Below are positions 9,379 to 17,484 of a stretch of DNA of 39,222 nucleotides, piece after piece (within the stretch, counting starts at the first letter, position 1; the number at the start of each line of letters is the position of its first letter). Source of the DNA: Candidatus Pacebacteria bacterium CG_4_10_14_0_8_um_filter_42_14 (GTDB lineage Bacteria; Patescibacteriota; Microgenomatia; UBA1400; PJMF01); contig PFLP01000044.1 of the NCBI GenBank assembly GCA_002784625.1, positions 1 to 39,222 of the forward strand, read 5' to 3'. The position numbers and the translations under genes were made by a program. The notes under the pieces are model-generated. The model was given only the letters and a program-made list of their open reading frames with translations, searched no databases and was not told the DNA's origin.

Positions 9379-10485
9379 CTATGTGGCAACTCTAAATGGC
9401 ATGACTACATACTTAAAATTTGGCAAATTTGTTGCGGTACATAGAACTGGTTTTAGCGGCTCTGTAAAAGAAAATTTGACTGAGGAATCAATAAATTGTT
9501 TAAAGATATCTAAAAGATACTGAGCGTTAAAATTCACAGTTATTTCTTCTCCCTTAATCTGAATATCATCAAGTACTCCCTCGAAATGGCCTGATGAGGT
9601 TGTGGGAGTGGTGATTAATACTTGAGAAATAAGACAAGAAAACTGGACAATATTTGAACTTTCTCTCGCAAACACAGAAGCTCTCTGTAATTGATCAAAA
9701 AGCTGAGTGCCATCACAAGTTAAGTTTGTCAAAGAGCTACTCGGCACTATTTGTGAGTATGGAGGAAATTCGCCTTCTATTAATCTGCTAAAAATCCAAG
9801 TAGCCCCAATTTGGACACAAACTTGCTTATCTTTCTGTGCAATTGATAAAAATACTTCATCTTCCTGTAATAGAACTGCTAATCTGGAAACCTCGCTCAA
9901 AGCCTTAGCAGGAAAGAGAAGTGTTGATTCTACTTCACCAGTTATATTTTCCTCAAGTAGAGATAATCTAAAGCCATCTGTGCCGACGGCTCTATAACCT
10001 GTCTTGGAGAATTCTAGGAGAACACTTGTTAAAACTGGACGCGTCACATCTTTAGAAATACTTGGTAGAACCAGATCGTTAATTTTCATTAAAGTCTCAG
10101 TTTTTAGTGGTCTAACCTCGCCGCTTGCCTCTGGAAACTCTGGAAAATCATCAACAGCCATACATTGAATTGTTGACTTAGTCGCTCTTGAACTGACAAC
10201 TAATTGTTCTTTATCAACTTCTAAGGTTAATGATTCGTCAGGAAGAGACTGGATAACTGTATTAAATAATTTTCCAGGAATTGCCGCTTCGCCTTCGACA
10301 ATGACCTCTGCGGACAGGGGAGCGATAACTCCAAAATATAAATCTGTAGCCGCGAGAGTAACTTTTGTCTTAGTGACTTTAAATCTAATTGACTGAAGAA
10401 TTGGAAGAGAAGGCTTATTGGGAATAGCCTTTTGAAGAGTTTTCAATGCTTGTCTTAACTCAGAAGTAGTAACAACGATCTTCAT
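9379..10485 (-). CDS. dnaN: DNA polymerase III beta sliding clamp
   Basis: MKIVVTTSELRQALKTLQKAIPNKPSLPILQSIRF...; ends PNFKYVVMPFRVAT (VMP(M/F)R motif). Confidence 0.95.
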   Translation of the reverse strand: MKIVVTTSELRQALKTLQKAIPNKPSLPILQSIRFKVTKTKVTLAATDLYFGVIAPLSAEVIVEGEAAIPGKLFNTVIQSLPDESLTLEVDKEQLVVSSRATKSTIQCMAVDDFPEFPEASGEVRPLKTETLMKINDLVLPSISKDVTRPVLTSVLLEFSKTGYRAVGTDGFRLSLLEENITGEVESTLLFPAKALSEVSRLAVLLQEDEVFLSIAQKDKQVCVQIGATWIFSRLIEGEFPPYSQIVPSSSLTNLTCDGTQLFDQLQRASVFARESSNIVQFSCLISQVLITTPTTSSGHFEGVLDDIQIKGEEITVNFNAQYLLDIFKQFIDSSVKFSFTEPLKPVLCTATNLPNFKYVVMPFRVAT

Positions 10486-10730
10486 AGGGGTTAGTGTAAC
10501 TTTTTTATTATTAATTAGTAGTTGTAATAGTAGTAGGTAGGGCTAGACTCGGTGATAAGAGAGCGTTTTTACTCTGGTAGAATCCTGTGAATAACTCTGT
10601 ATATAACCACTGAAAAAACCTGTGGATTGTCTGAGGATAGAAGTTGAAAAGGGTGGACAACATTAAAATTTGGGGGTGAACAAGTATCATTCTTTCTCAC
10701 ATCTTTTCACATACTGTCCACAGGATATAA
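10486..10730. other. oriC: Candidate oriC: dnaA-dnaN intergenic region with DnaA boxes and a DnaA-trio-like repeat
   Basis: TGTGAATAA (10586-10594), TGTATATAA (10598-10606), TGTGGATTG (10621-10629), TAG-TAG-TTG-TAA-TAG-TAG-TAG (10516-10536), AT-rich TTTTTTATTATTAATTAG. Confidence 0.6.
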
Positions 10731-12203
10731 TTAGTTTTTCCCCTGCCTCTGAAGAGTGCGCCTAATCGAAAGAACGTCTCTTTGTAGTTGTTCATCTGAC
10801 AAGAGGAGGGCTTCAACCTTGCGAGTTGCGTGTAAAACGCTGGTGTGATCGCGACCAGAAAACCAGCGACCAATTTCTGTTAAAGGCAAAGATAACTCAT
10901 TCTTGAGGAGGAACATGGCGATGTGACGCGCGGTTACTAATTGTTTGACGCGACTTTTTCCTTTCAAAACTGCTTGAGTTAGCTGAAAATGATTGGCTAC
11001 TAGTTTAATAATATCAGTAGGAGAAGCATTTAAAATTCGTTTTTCTTGTTGAGTAGTATGGGAGATTATTTCCGCAATTAGTTCAGGGGTTAATGAGCGT
11101 TTTTTTAACTCAACCTCAGACCTGATACTAGTGATTATGCCCTCAATTTTTCTAGCAGAATCGACTGATTCAGCAATGGTTTTTGCTAGATCAATTGAGA
11201 TTGGGATTCCCTGAGCCTTGCTTTTTAGTAACAAGATTGCTGTTCTTAGCTCAAAAGATGGTTCTTGAATATCGATCATGAGACCGGCTTCGAAGCGAGA
11301 GCGCAAGCGATCTTCAAGGAGTCTAATTTCGTGAGGAGGTCTGTCTGAAGTTAAAACTACCTGTTTCAAGTTTTTGGTTAAGGCATTAAAAGTGTGAAAG
11401 AATTCTTCTTGTACCGCAGTTTTCCCGGCAATAAACTGTATGTCATCTATAAAGAGAACCTGGGTAGATCGATATTTATCTTTAAAGTGCGAGACTTTTT
11501 TTGTTTGGATGGCTTGGACAATTTGATTAGTGAACTCTTCGCCAGTGGAGTAAATCATCTCTATTTGTGGATTTTGTTCGATAATGTTGTTGCCAATCGC
11601 GTGCATAAGGTGAGTTTTGCCGACTCCAACCCCACCATAAAGGAAGAGAGGGTTATATGACGATCCGGGCTGATTTGACACCGCTACAGCTGCTGCATGA
11701 GCCATTTCATTACTAGTGGAGACTGCAAATGTTTCAAAGGTGTAGTCGGTTCTGAGGCCAACTTTTTTGGCGTGTAACTGAGAACGATCAAAAGCTGCCG
11801 ATTCTAAATTCTTTGGAGAAAATAAATCTTCGACCCGAGGGGATTTAGAGATGCTGTTTTTTGGAATTATGTCATGGATGATTCCGTTGTATTTTGGTAT
11901 TTCCCCATTCTGAATCGATTGAGTTCCAATTACATACATGATCTCAACCTGTTTTCTGGTGATTTCTGACAGGGTCTGCCTGAGGGTTTCATCAAAATTC
12001 TTTTTGACATTGGTCGAGTGAAAAGCAGTTGGACTCATTATCGTGGCTAGAAGCGCTGTGTCACTCGAATGTTCAAGATTGGTGAGAGGATTGGCAACAA
12101 TCCAGGTATTGTAGACAGCGCTGCTGAGCTGGCCGCGCAATTTTGCGCAGCATTCATGCCAGGTGGCACGAACTTCATCGCTCGTAGGTTGTTGTGTGAC
12201 CAT
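10731..12203 (-). CDS. dnaA: Chromosomal replication initiator DnaA
   Basis: NPLFLYGGVGVGKTHLMHAIGN, VLFIDDIQFIAGK, GRDHTSVLHATRKVE. ATG at 12203 preferred over the TTG at 12278, which lies in promoter sequence. Confidence 0.93.
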   Translation of the reverse strand: MVTQQPTSDEVRATWHECCAKLRGQLSSAVYNTWIVANPLTNLEHSSDTALLATIMSPTAFHSTNVKKNFDETLRQTLSEITRKQVEIMYVIGTQSIQNGEIPKYNGIIHDIIPKNSISKSPRVEDLFSPKNLESAAFDRSQLHAKKVGLRTDYTFETFAVSTSNEMAHAAAVAVSNQPGSSYNPLFLYGGVGVGKTHLMHAIGNNIIEQNPQIEMIYSTGEEFTNQIVQAIQTKKVSHFKDKYRSTQVLFIDDIQFIAGKTAVQEEFFHTFNALTKNLKQVVLTSDRPPHEIRLLEDRLRSRFEAGLMIDIQEPSFELRTAILLLKSKAQGIPISIDLAKTIAESVDSARKIEGIITSIRSEVELKKRSLTPELIAEIISHTTQQEKRILNASPTDIIKLVANHFQLTQAVLKGKSRVKQLVTARHIAMFLLKNELSLPLTEIGRWFSGRDHTSVLHATRKVEALLLSDEQLQRDVLSIRRTLQRQGKN

Positions 12204-12248
12204 GCAAGTATTCCAATTCTGAAACGCGACTGGGGCAGCAGTGGCATA

Positions 12249-12278
12249 GTTATACACACCGTTATCCACAGGGCGCAA
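12249..12278 (-). promoter_or_regulatory. Predicted dnaA promoter with embedded DnaA boxes
   Basis: Minus strand TTGCGC-18 bp-TATAAC with an extended TG. DnaA boxes TTATCCACA at 12262-12270 and TTATACACA at 12250-12258 (plus strand). Confidence 0.6.
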
Positions 12279-12289
12279 GCAGCAAAATA

Positions 12290-14194
12290 TTATTCAGGTT
12301 CTGGGGGTTCGTAGGAGTTTAGGCCTGGATTAGCAACTTCTCCTTGAGAGGAGGCCGCTTGTCGATTGGCTAGGATCTGCTGTTTTTGAAGTAATTCTTC
12401 TGGGTCGGTAGTAATGAGATTGTGTTCTTCGTCGCTAGCCACCACTCTTAGGGCCACGTGATTTTGTCCGGCAAAGAAGATGCCCTCTCCGACGTCAGCG
12501 GTAACAAGTAGTTGTCTCTCTCCTTGAGATAGGTAAAAAGTTTGGGCTAGAATCGGAATCGAGGCCGTGGATTGTTTCATCAAAAACTGAATAGAAGCAT
12601 TGGAGATAATGGCTTTACCGTAATCGCTAGAAATAAAATCTTCCACGTCTTGAGTGATGGTAGTAATGCCAAGATAATACTTTCGTGCTCTTTTCACCAT
12701 CGAGTGAATAAATGAAGCAGAGTCTTTGCTCTTCATGAAGTACCAAGCTTCGTCGATAACGAGAATACGTCGTTTAAGAGTTTTTTTCACTCTCGTCCAG
12801 ATGAAATCAAGAATAATATACATAGCGATTGGTCTCATTTCCTCTTCCATCTCTTTGACGGAAAAAACTGTGAGTTGGTTGGTAATATCAATATTGGAAG
12901 CTTGATCAAAAATACCTCGGAATGAACCAGTAATAAATTTTTCCAGGCGGGCAGCTACGTCATCGGCGTCCTGATTTTCCATACCAATCAAGGCTTTGTA
13001 AACATCTTCCATCAGGGGTGGCTCTAGGGTTTGGGTGGCTGGGTCAGGAGTAATGCCCTTCGCCTTGTAGGCGGCGACCAGAGCTCTGTCTAGAAGCGCG
13101 TCTTGTTGAGCGCTCATTTCTCCAAGCATGACTTTAAGAAGACCATGTAGGGAAATAATTTTTTGACCTAGTTCATTCTCGCCCTCTTCGTAAACATTCG
13201 AAAGATCAAAAGGATTGATTTTTGCCTCTGAGCCAAAAGTGAAGTTTATATACTCTCCACCAACGGCGGTGGTGAGATCTTCGTACTCGTGCTCTGGATC
13301 AAGAACAATAACTTCGGCTCCAAACATTAGTTGTCGCAGAATTTCTAGCTTGACGGTATATGACTTACCAGCTCCGGACTTGGCCAAAACCATCATGTTG
13401 GCATTTTCCATTTTAAAGCGGTCAAAAATAACTAAGGAATCATTGTGCTCGTTGATTCCATACATAATGCCAGTTTCCATGGTGAGCTCGGAGGAAGTAA
13501 AGGGAAAGGTGGTCGCTAAAGAGGTAGTATCCATGTTTCTAGTCACAAGCAACTTGTCGACGCCCATAGGGAGGGTGGTTTTAAAACCCTCGTCCATCTG
13601 GAGAGTGGTGCGCTTTGAGACAATAAGGAGAGAGCCGAGAGTAGATTGAATATTTTTGGTGACTTTGTCGAGCTCTTCAAGGGTTTTGCCAGAAACAGTC
13701 ACATAAAGGCCGAACTGATAAAAGCGCTCTGATCCTTTAGCCAGTTCTTCCCGAATAAAGCGGGCGTCTTCGAGTTTAACTTCGGTGTTGATGTTGCTTA
13801 TTTTCCCAGATCGAAGGTCGGATTGAATTTCTGCCTCCATCTCGGTGATTTTGCGCTTGAGATTATCGAGAACTTCCCCAGAGTCCACAGGAAAGATGAA
13901 CATGGCGATCTGCATCTGATGTGGGTAGTTAATGAGGGGCGACAACCAGTTGGCTGGAACGGTTCTCGGATAGCCAGCCACAAACATGGTTCTGGTATAG
14001 GTGGAGTTTATTTTTTGATAGCCAAAGTCGATCTCAATAGCTTCTGGAGCAATGATGTCTTGTATCGTCACTAGACCACGAGAGAACTCTTGAATTTTTT
14101 CAAGTGTCCTTTGCTCGGCAGAAGACTGAGACTCTTTAAGAGCTTTGACTGGCTTCTTTTTGCCAAATGGTAAGAGAGAACTAAGACTGGGCAT
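12290..14194 (-). CDS. virB4: VirB4-family T4SS ATPase
   Basis: Walker A AKSGAGKSYTVKLEIL, VIVLDPEHEYEDL, Walker B RRILVIDEAWYFMKS, TQDVEDFISSDYGKAIISNASIQFLMKQS. Start 14194 set by the -10 box at 14202-14207. Confidence 0.9.
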   Translation of the reverse strand: MPSLSSLLPFGKKKPVKALKESQSSAEQRTLEKIQEFSRGLVTIQDIIAPEAIEIDFGYQKINSTYTRTMFVAGYPRTVPANWLSPLINYPHQMQIAMFIFPVDSGEVLDNLKRKITEMEAEIQSDLRSGKISNINTEVKLEDARFIREELAKGSERFYQFGLYVTVSGKTLEELDKVTKNIQSTLGSLLIVSKRTTLQMDEGFKTTLPMGVDKLLVTRNMDTTSLATTFPFTSSELTMETGIMYGINEHNDSLVIFDRFKMENANMMVLAKSGAGKSYTVKLEILRQLMFGAEVIVLDPEHEYEDLTTAVGGEYINFTFGSEAKINPFDLSNVYEEGENELGQKIISLHGLLKVMLGEMSAQQDALLDRALVAAYKAKGITPDPATQTLEPPLMEDVYKALIGMENQDADDVAARLEKFITGSFRGIFDQASNIDITNQLTVFSVKEMEEEMRPIAMYIILDFIWTRVKKTLKRRILVIDEAWYFMKSKDSASFIHSMVKRARKYYLGITTITQDVEDFISSDYGKAIISNASIQFLMKQSTASIPILAQTFYLSQGERQLLVTADVGEGIFFAGQNHVALRVVASDEEHNLITTDPEELLQKQQILANRQAASSQGEVANPGLNSYEPPEPE

Positions 14195-14215
14195 TACCCC
14201 CATTGTACGCAAGCA

Positions 14216-15280
14216 CTAGATTTCAGGCAACGGTGGCATTGTGGGTGCTGGAGCCGCTGCGACTGGTGTCTCGATAGAAGCTGCAACCACTGGTTGAGCA
14301 GGAGTTTGTCCAAGTTCTTGAAGAGTGTTGTTCAAATCTGCTTGCATGCCATCGATGTCTTCTGCGACAGGTACTGTTGGAACGTCTGGGGTTGGTGGAA
14401 CTGGAACAATTGGGGCATCGACTGCTGGTTGAGCTGGCGCTGGTTCAATCTCGGGAATTTCAACGGGGGCCTCGGTGGGTGATTCAACCGGAGGCTGAGT
14501 TGGTTGAGGCACTGGTTGAGCAACTTGATCGCTGACAACTGGGTCTGGAGCAGCTGGTGCTACTGGCATAGGTTGTTGGGTGGTATCCATGGTATCTCCC
14601 TGCATTTGTGCGCGCACTAATGGCGTGCTGTAACTATTACTTTCTGCTATGTGCTGACCCTCAGCTGCTTCTGGGTTGTATTTAACATAGAAGAGCTGAA
14701 TGATTTCTTGGGTTGTAAGCTGCCTTGAGAATAACCCAATTCGCGCAAACTGTCCAATAATGTGATCCCTTTTGGGATGAAGCATGTTGGTAGCTTTTTC
14801 AATAATTACTGATCTTTCAATGTTTTCAACCGCCGCTGGCTTGGCTCCGGGCATGACGCTGGCGGCTGACACCAATCCTAGCTCCAGGGCTGAGGCGGGT
14901 ATCACGACATAAAATTTCTTGTCTAACACATTACGTTCATGAATGAGGTTGGCGACAAATGTTCGATACTCATGAATGCGCCCTTGCATCACGGGAGAAA
15001 GAGTTTCGGCTTCTTTTTCCTCAAGAAGACGCAAATAAGCCGTCACATCTTTTGTCTGCGAATTAATGACAATTTGAATTGGATAATTGAGTGAATTTAA
15101 AAGACCAGCATAGGCATACATGATGGCATCTTGTTCTTGCTCGGCGAGGAGACCAAAATTCATGGCGTCGACAGAAATAATCAGCGACGTTGTGCCGTCC
15201 TTCATAATCAAAAGATCGTTCGTTATATCGTGTATATCGAGAAAAACTTGAGTGGTTGGTTGAGAGGGTTGGGCAGCCAT
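14216..15280 (-). CDS. TraC/VirB4 N-terminal-like protein with a Pro/Gln/Ala-rich tail
   Basis: VFLDIHDITNDLLIMKDGTTSLIISVDAMNFGLLAEQEQDAIMYAYAGLLNSL; about 140-aa low-complexity PVAPAAPDP... C-terminus; no Walker motifs; directly upstream of virB4. Confidence 0.65.
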   Translation of the reverse strand: MAAQPSQPTTQVFLDIHDITNDLLIMKDGTTSLIISVDAMNFGLLAEQEQDAIMYAYAGLLNSLNYPIQIVINSQTKDVTAYLRLLEEKEAETLSPVMQGRIHEYRTFVANLIHERNVLDKKFYVVIPASALELGLVSAASVMPGAKPAAVENIERSVIIEKATNMLHPKRDHIIGQFARIGLFSRQLTTQEIIQLFYVKYNPEAAEGQHIAESNSYSTPLVRAQMQGDTMDTTQQPMPVAPAAPDPVVSDQVAQPVPQPTQPPVESPTEAPVEIPEIEPAPAQPAVDAPIVPVPPTPDVPTVPVAEDIDGMQADLNNTLQELGQTPAQPVVAASIETPVAAAPAPTMPPLPEI

Positions 15281-15325
15281 ACTTACAGAATCATCGTATC
15301 TTGTTTAGCCTCTAGAGGCAAGAAG

Positions 15326-16489
15326 TTAGGTGGTGTTCCTTATTTCGATTGGATCAACGAGTGAGCCTCCGAGAGTAATTGTCTGACTAGGAAACTCTTG
15401 ACCATCCTTCTCGGCCTGAATAACATAGCTGCCGTCTTTCATGGGGGTGGTGACAAAAAATTGACCAAGGGCGTTGGTTTTAACGGCTCTTTCGATTTTT
15501 CCCTCAGGCGTTCTAATCTCAACAATGGCATCGGGAATTAACTCGTTGTCTTTCGATAACACCATGCCCACGAGTTTATTTGGTGTGGTTGGTTTTTCTG
15601 GAAAAGGTAGGTCGGGGTTTAGGGTGGCGGCAGAAGTGGTCGAAGATTGGGCAACATACTGATTTTGGTCGGAAATAAAGACGTGTTCTCCTAAACTTTG
15701 TTGTCCAACAACAGCTGCGTCGTCGTCTTCATCATCCTTGTGCACGACAATAGCTTCTGTTTCAGGAATTTCAATATTTTGAGCGACTTGCTCGGTGGTG
15801 AGATGACTTTTCTTCTGGGAATAGGTGTTGCTGTGTTTTAGAGATTTTATATCAAGAGACTCTTGTTGCGGTACCGCCGCTCCGCTATTTGAGAAGACTG
15901 TAAAAACTTGTCTCAAGGATGGATCCTGTCGAATTCCGCGAACTCTGGTCGATAGATTGGGTTTTTGCACCACGTTTATGTGTGGAGTTTCAAGAGGTCT
16001 TGTCTTGCTAGAGGCAAAGAGGGCCGAAATATTGTTTAGCTGCGACTCTTCAGCTGGAGTTCGATCACTTATTCCCTCGCTATATTGGGTAGAGACGAGA
16101 TATTCCTTGATTCTCTCGCGACGAATGGGGGAGAGATCGACCTCTGCTTCCTGCGGCTGAACGTTTTTTCCTTGTTTAAATAGGAATGGATCGGGAATTT
16201 TTGGTACTCGGCGCCAAAAAAACTTAGTTGGTTTGTATAAAACTTTGTAAAAAGTGACTAACCAATGATCGATTGGCCTTTCTTGAATGGGTACGAAGGC
16301 AGCCAGAGCTCCGCCTCCGAAAGCCAAAACCATAAGAGGCCACTTAATAATGGCAAAAAGATTGGTTGAGTAGATAAAAAATGCTAGGATTGCCCCGAGC
16401 GCCAGCTCGCCAAACTGCTTTAGCGTCATACTTCCTACAATGTGGAAGCGGTAGCCGGTGATATCTTGTGGTATTGGATGTTCTCGCAT
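15326..16489 (-). CDS. PrgI/VirB3-like membrane protein with C-terminal carboxypeptidase-regulatory-like domain
   Basis: MREHPIPQDITGYRFHIVGSMTLKQFGELALGAILAFFIY...FVPIQERPIDHWLVTFYKVLYKPTKFFWRR; C-term GMVLSKDNELIPDAIVEIRTPEGKIERAVKTNALGQFFVTTPMKDGSYVIQAEKDGQEF. Confidence 0.75.
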   Translation of the reverse strand: MREHPIPQDITGYRFHIVGSMTLKQFGELALGAILAFFIYSTNLFAIIKWPLMVLAFGGGALAAFVPIQERPIDHWLVTFYKVLYKPTKFFWRRVPKIPDPFLFKQGKNVQPQEAEVDLSPIRRERIKEYLVSTQYSEGISDRTPAEESQLNNISALFASSKTRPLETPHINVVQKPNLSTRVRGIRQDPSLRQVFTVFSNSGAAVPQQESLDIKSLKHSNTYSQKKSHLTTEQVAQNIEIPETEAIVVHKDDEDDDAAVVGQQSLGEHVFISDQNQYVAQSSTTSAATLNPDLPFPEKPTTPNKLVGMVLSKDNELIPDAIVEIRTPEGKIERAVKTNALGQFFVTTPMKDGSYVIQAEKDGQEFPSQTITLGGSLVDPIEIRNTT

Positions 16490-16520
16490 GGCAGGCTACT
16501 CTATTGTAGAGAGAACTTTG

Positions 16521-17483
16521 TCAGAAGCCAAGTTCAACCGCGGGAGTCAAAACCTCGCCACTAATTTTTTCCCCTGCAGAAGTAGTAAATTCTCCCTTAA
16601 ATCTATACATCGGAATGGCAGCTGACTGAGCGCCAACGCGATATTCGACAGTGACCGAGGAGAATTCTCCTGTTTGTAGAAGGGTTTTGTCGACAATATT
16701 TAGGTCGGGATGTCTAGCCGAGAGAATGCCGCCGCCGGTTTGTTTCAGATTTTCTAAGGCTGCTCCGGCCGTGATTGTTTTTACAGTGGTTGTCTGCTCG
16801 ACCGAGACAATCGGCGGAGTGATGGTAATTTTTTCAATGCCTTCAGCGCCAACATAGACTTCAAATGCTGGAAAAAAGTTGTAGCCAAAAACGATGGGGT
16901 AGTCGGCCAAGCTTGGCGAGAGAAAGATTCGGGCCAAGGGCGCTTCTGTTCTTTTCGATTCTTGTAGTTCGGGGCCGCGATCTAGCAGCATAACGTTTTC
17001 TGTTTGTGCTTTAAGGGAGAGAGTTGGATAGAGTTCTGCTAGATAACTTTCAGCTTGAGAAATGGCCCCTTCTTTGGTAACAGTTGCTTTGGTTTCCAAC
17101 GGCGCATTTAGAGATAAAGTTAGCTGCTTATTTTTGCTGTTTTGGCTCATCGAGAAGCGTGGGCCGAGCCAGATTCCAGAGTCAGCGCTTGTTTGATCGA
17201 GCCTGTAGAGTTCTTCCAGGGGTTTAATGATTTCAACGTCAAGGTTGGTGGTGGTGACAACTTTTCCAAGAGGCAGTTCTTCGGGTAGCTTGGGCGAAGT
17301 GCTGGAAAAGGTTAGGTCGGTGTAGGTAGTGGTGGTGCCATCGCTGTTTTGCATGAATGGCGTGGCGGGGCTGGGCTTTGGTGTTAAGACATTGAGTAGG
17401 GCTGCGCCAGAGAGCAGTAAGAAAGAAACGATGGCGAGTTGTTGGTACCAGGTTTTTGATTTCAAAAATCTTAAAATTTTCAT
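16521..17483 (-). CDS. Bitopic membrane protein of unknown function in the T4SS-like operon
   Basis: N-terminal TM (LAIVSFLLLSGAALLNVL) and a large extracytoplasmic region. ATG at 17483 is 1 bp after the upstream stop codon, so the listed 17522 start is probably too long. Confidence 0.6.
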   Translation of the reverse strand: MKILRFLKSKTWYQQLAIVSFLLLSGAALLNVLTPKPSPATPFMQNSDGTTTTYTDLTFSSTSPKLPEELPLGKVVTTTNLDVEIIKPLEELYRLDQTSADSGIWLGPRFSMSQNSKNKQLTLSLNAPLETKATVTKEGAISQAESYLAELYPTLSLKAQTENVMLLDRGPELQESKRTEAPLARIFLSPSLADYPIVFGYNFFPAFEVYVGAEGIEKITITPPIVSVEQTTTVKTITAGAALENLKQTGGGILSARHPDLNIVDKTLLQTGEFSSVTVEYRVGAQSAAIPMYRFKGEFTTSAGEKISGEVLTPAVELGF

Positions 17484-17484
17484 A

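Noticed and set aside
12204-12278. N-terminal extension of DnaA from the TTG at 12278
   Set aside because: Sequence contains the predicted promoter and two DnaA boxes; MVTQQPTSDEVRATWHECC from 12203 looks like a normal DnaA start.
13215-13649. 144-aa plus-strand ORF inside virB4 (and similar shadow ORFs at 20114-20419, 24692-25066, 35899-36231)
   Set aside because: Antisense to well-supported genes, low-complexity or Ser/Cys-rich composition, no plausible promoter or start context.
15308-15319. Perfect 12-bp palindrome GCCTCTAGAGGC between the PrgI-like and TraC-like genes
   Set aside because: A 12-bp palindrome is expected several times by chance in 39 kb, and it has no clear promoter context.
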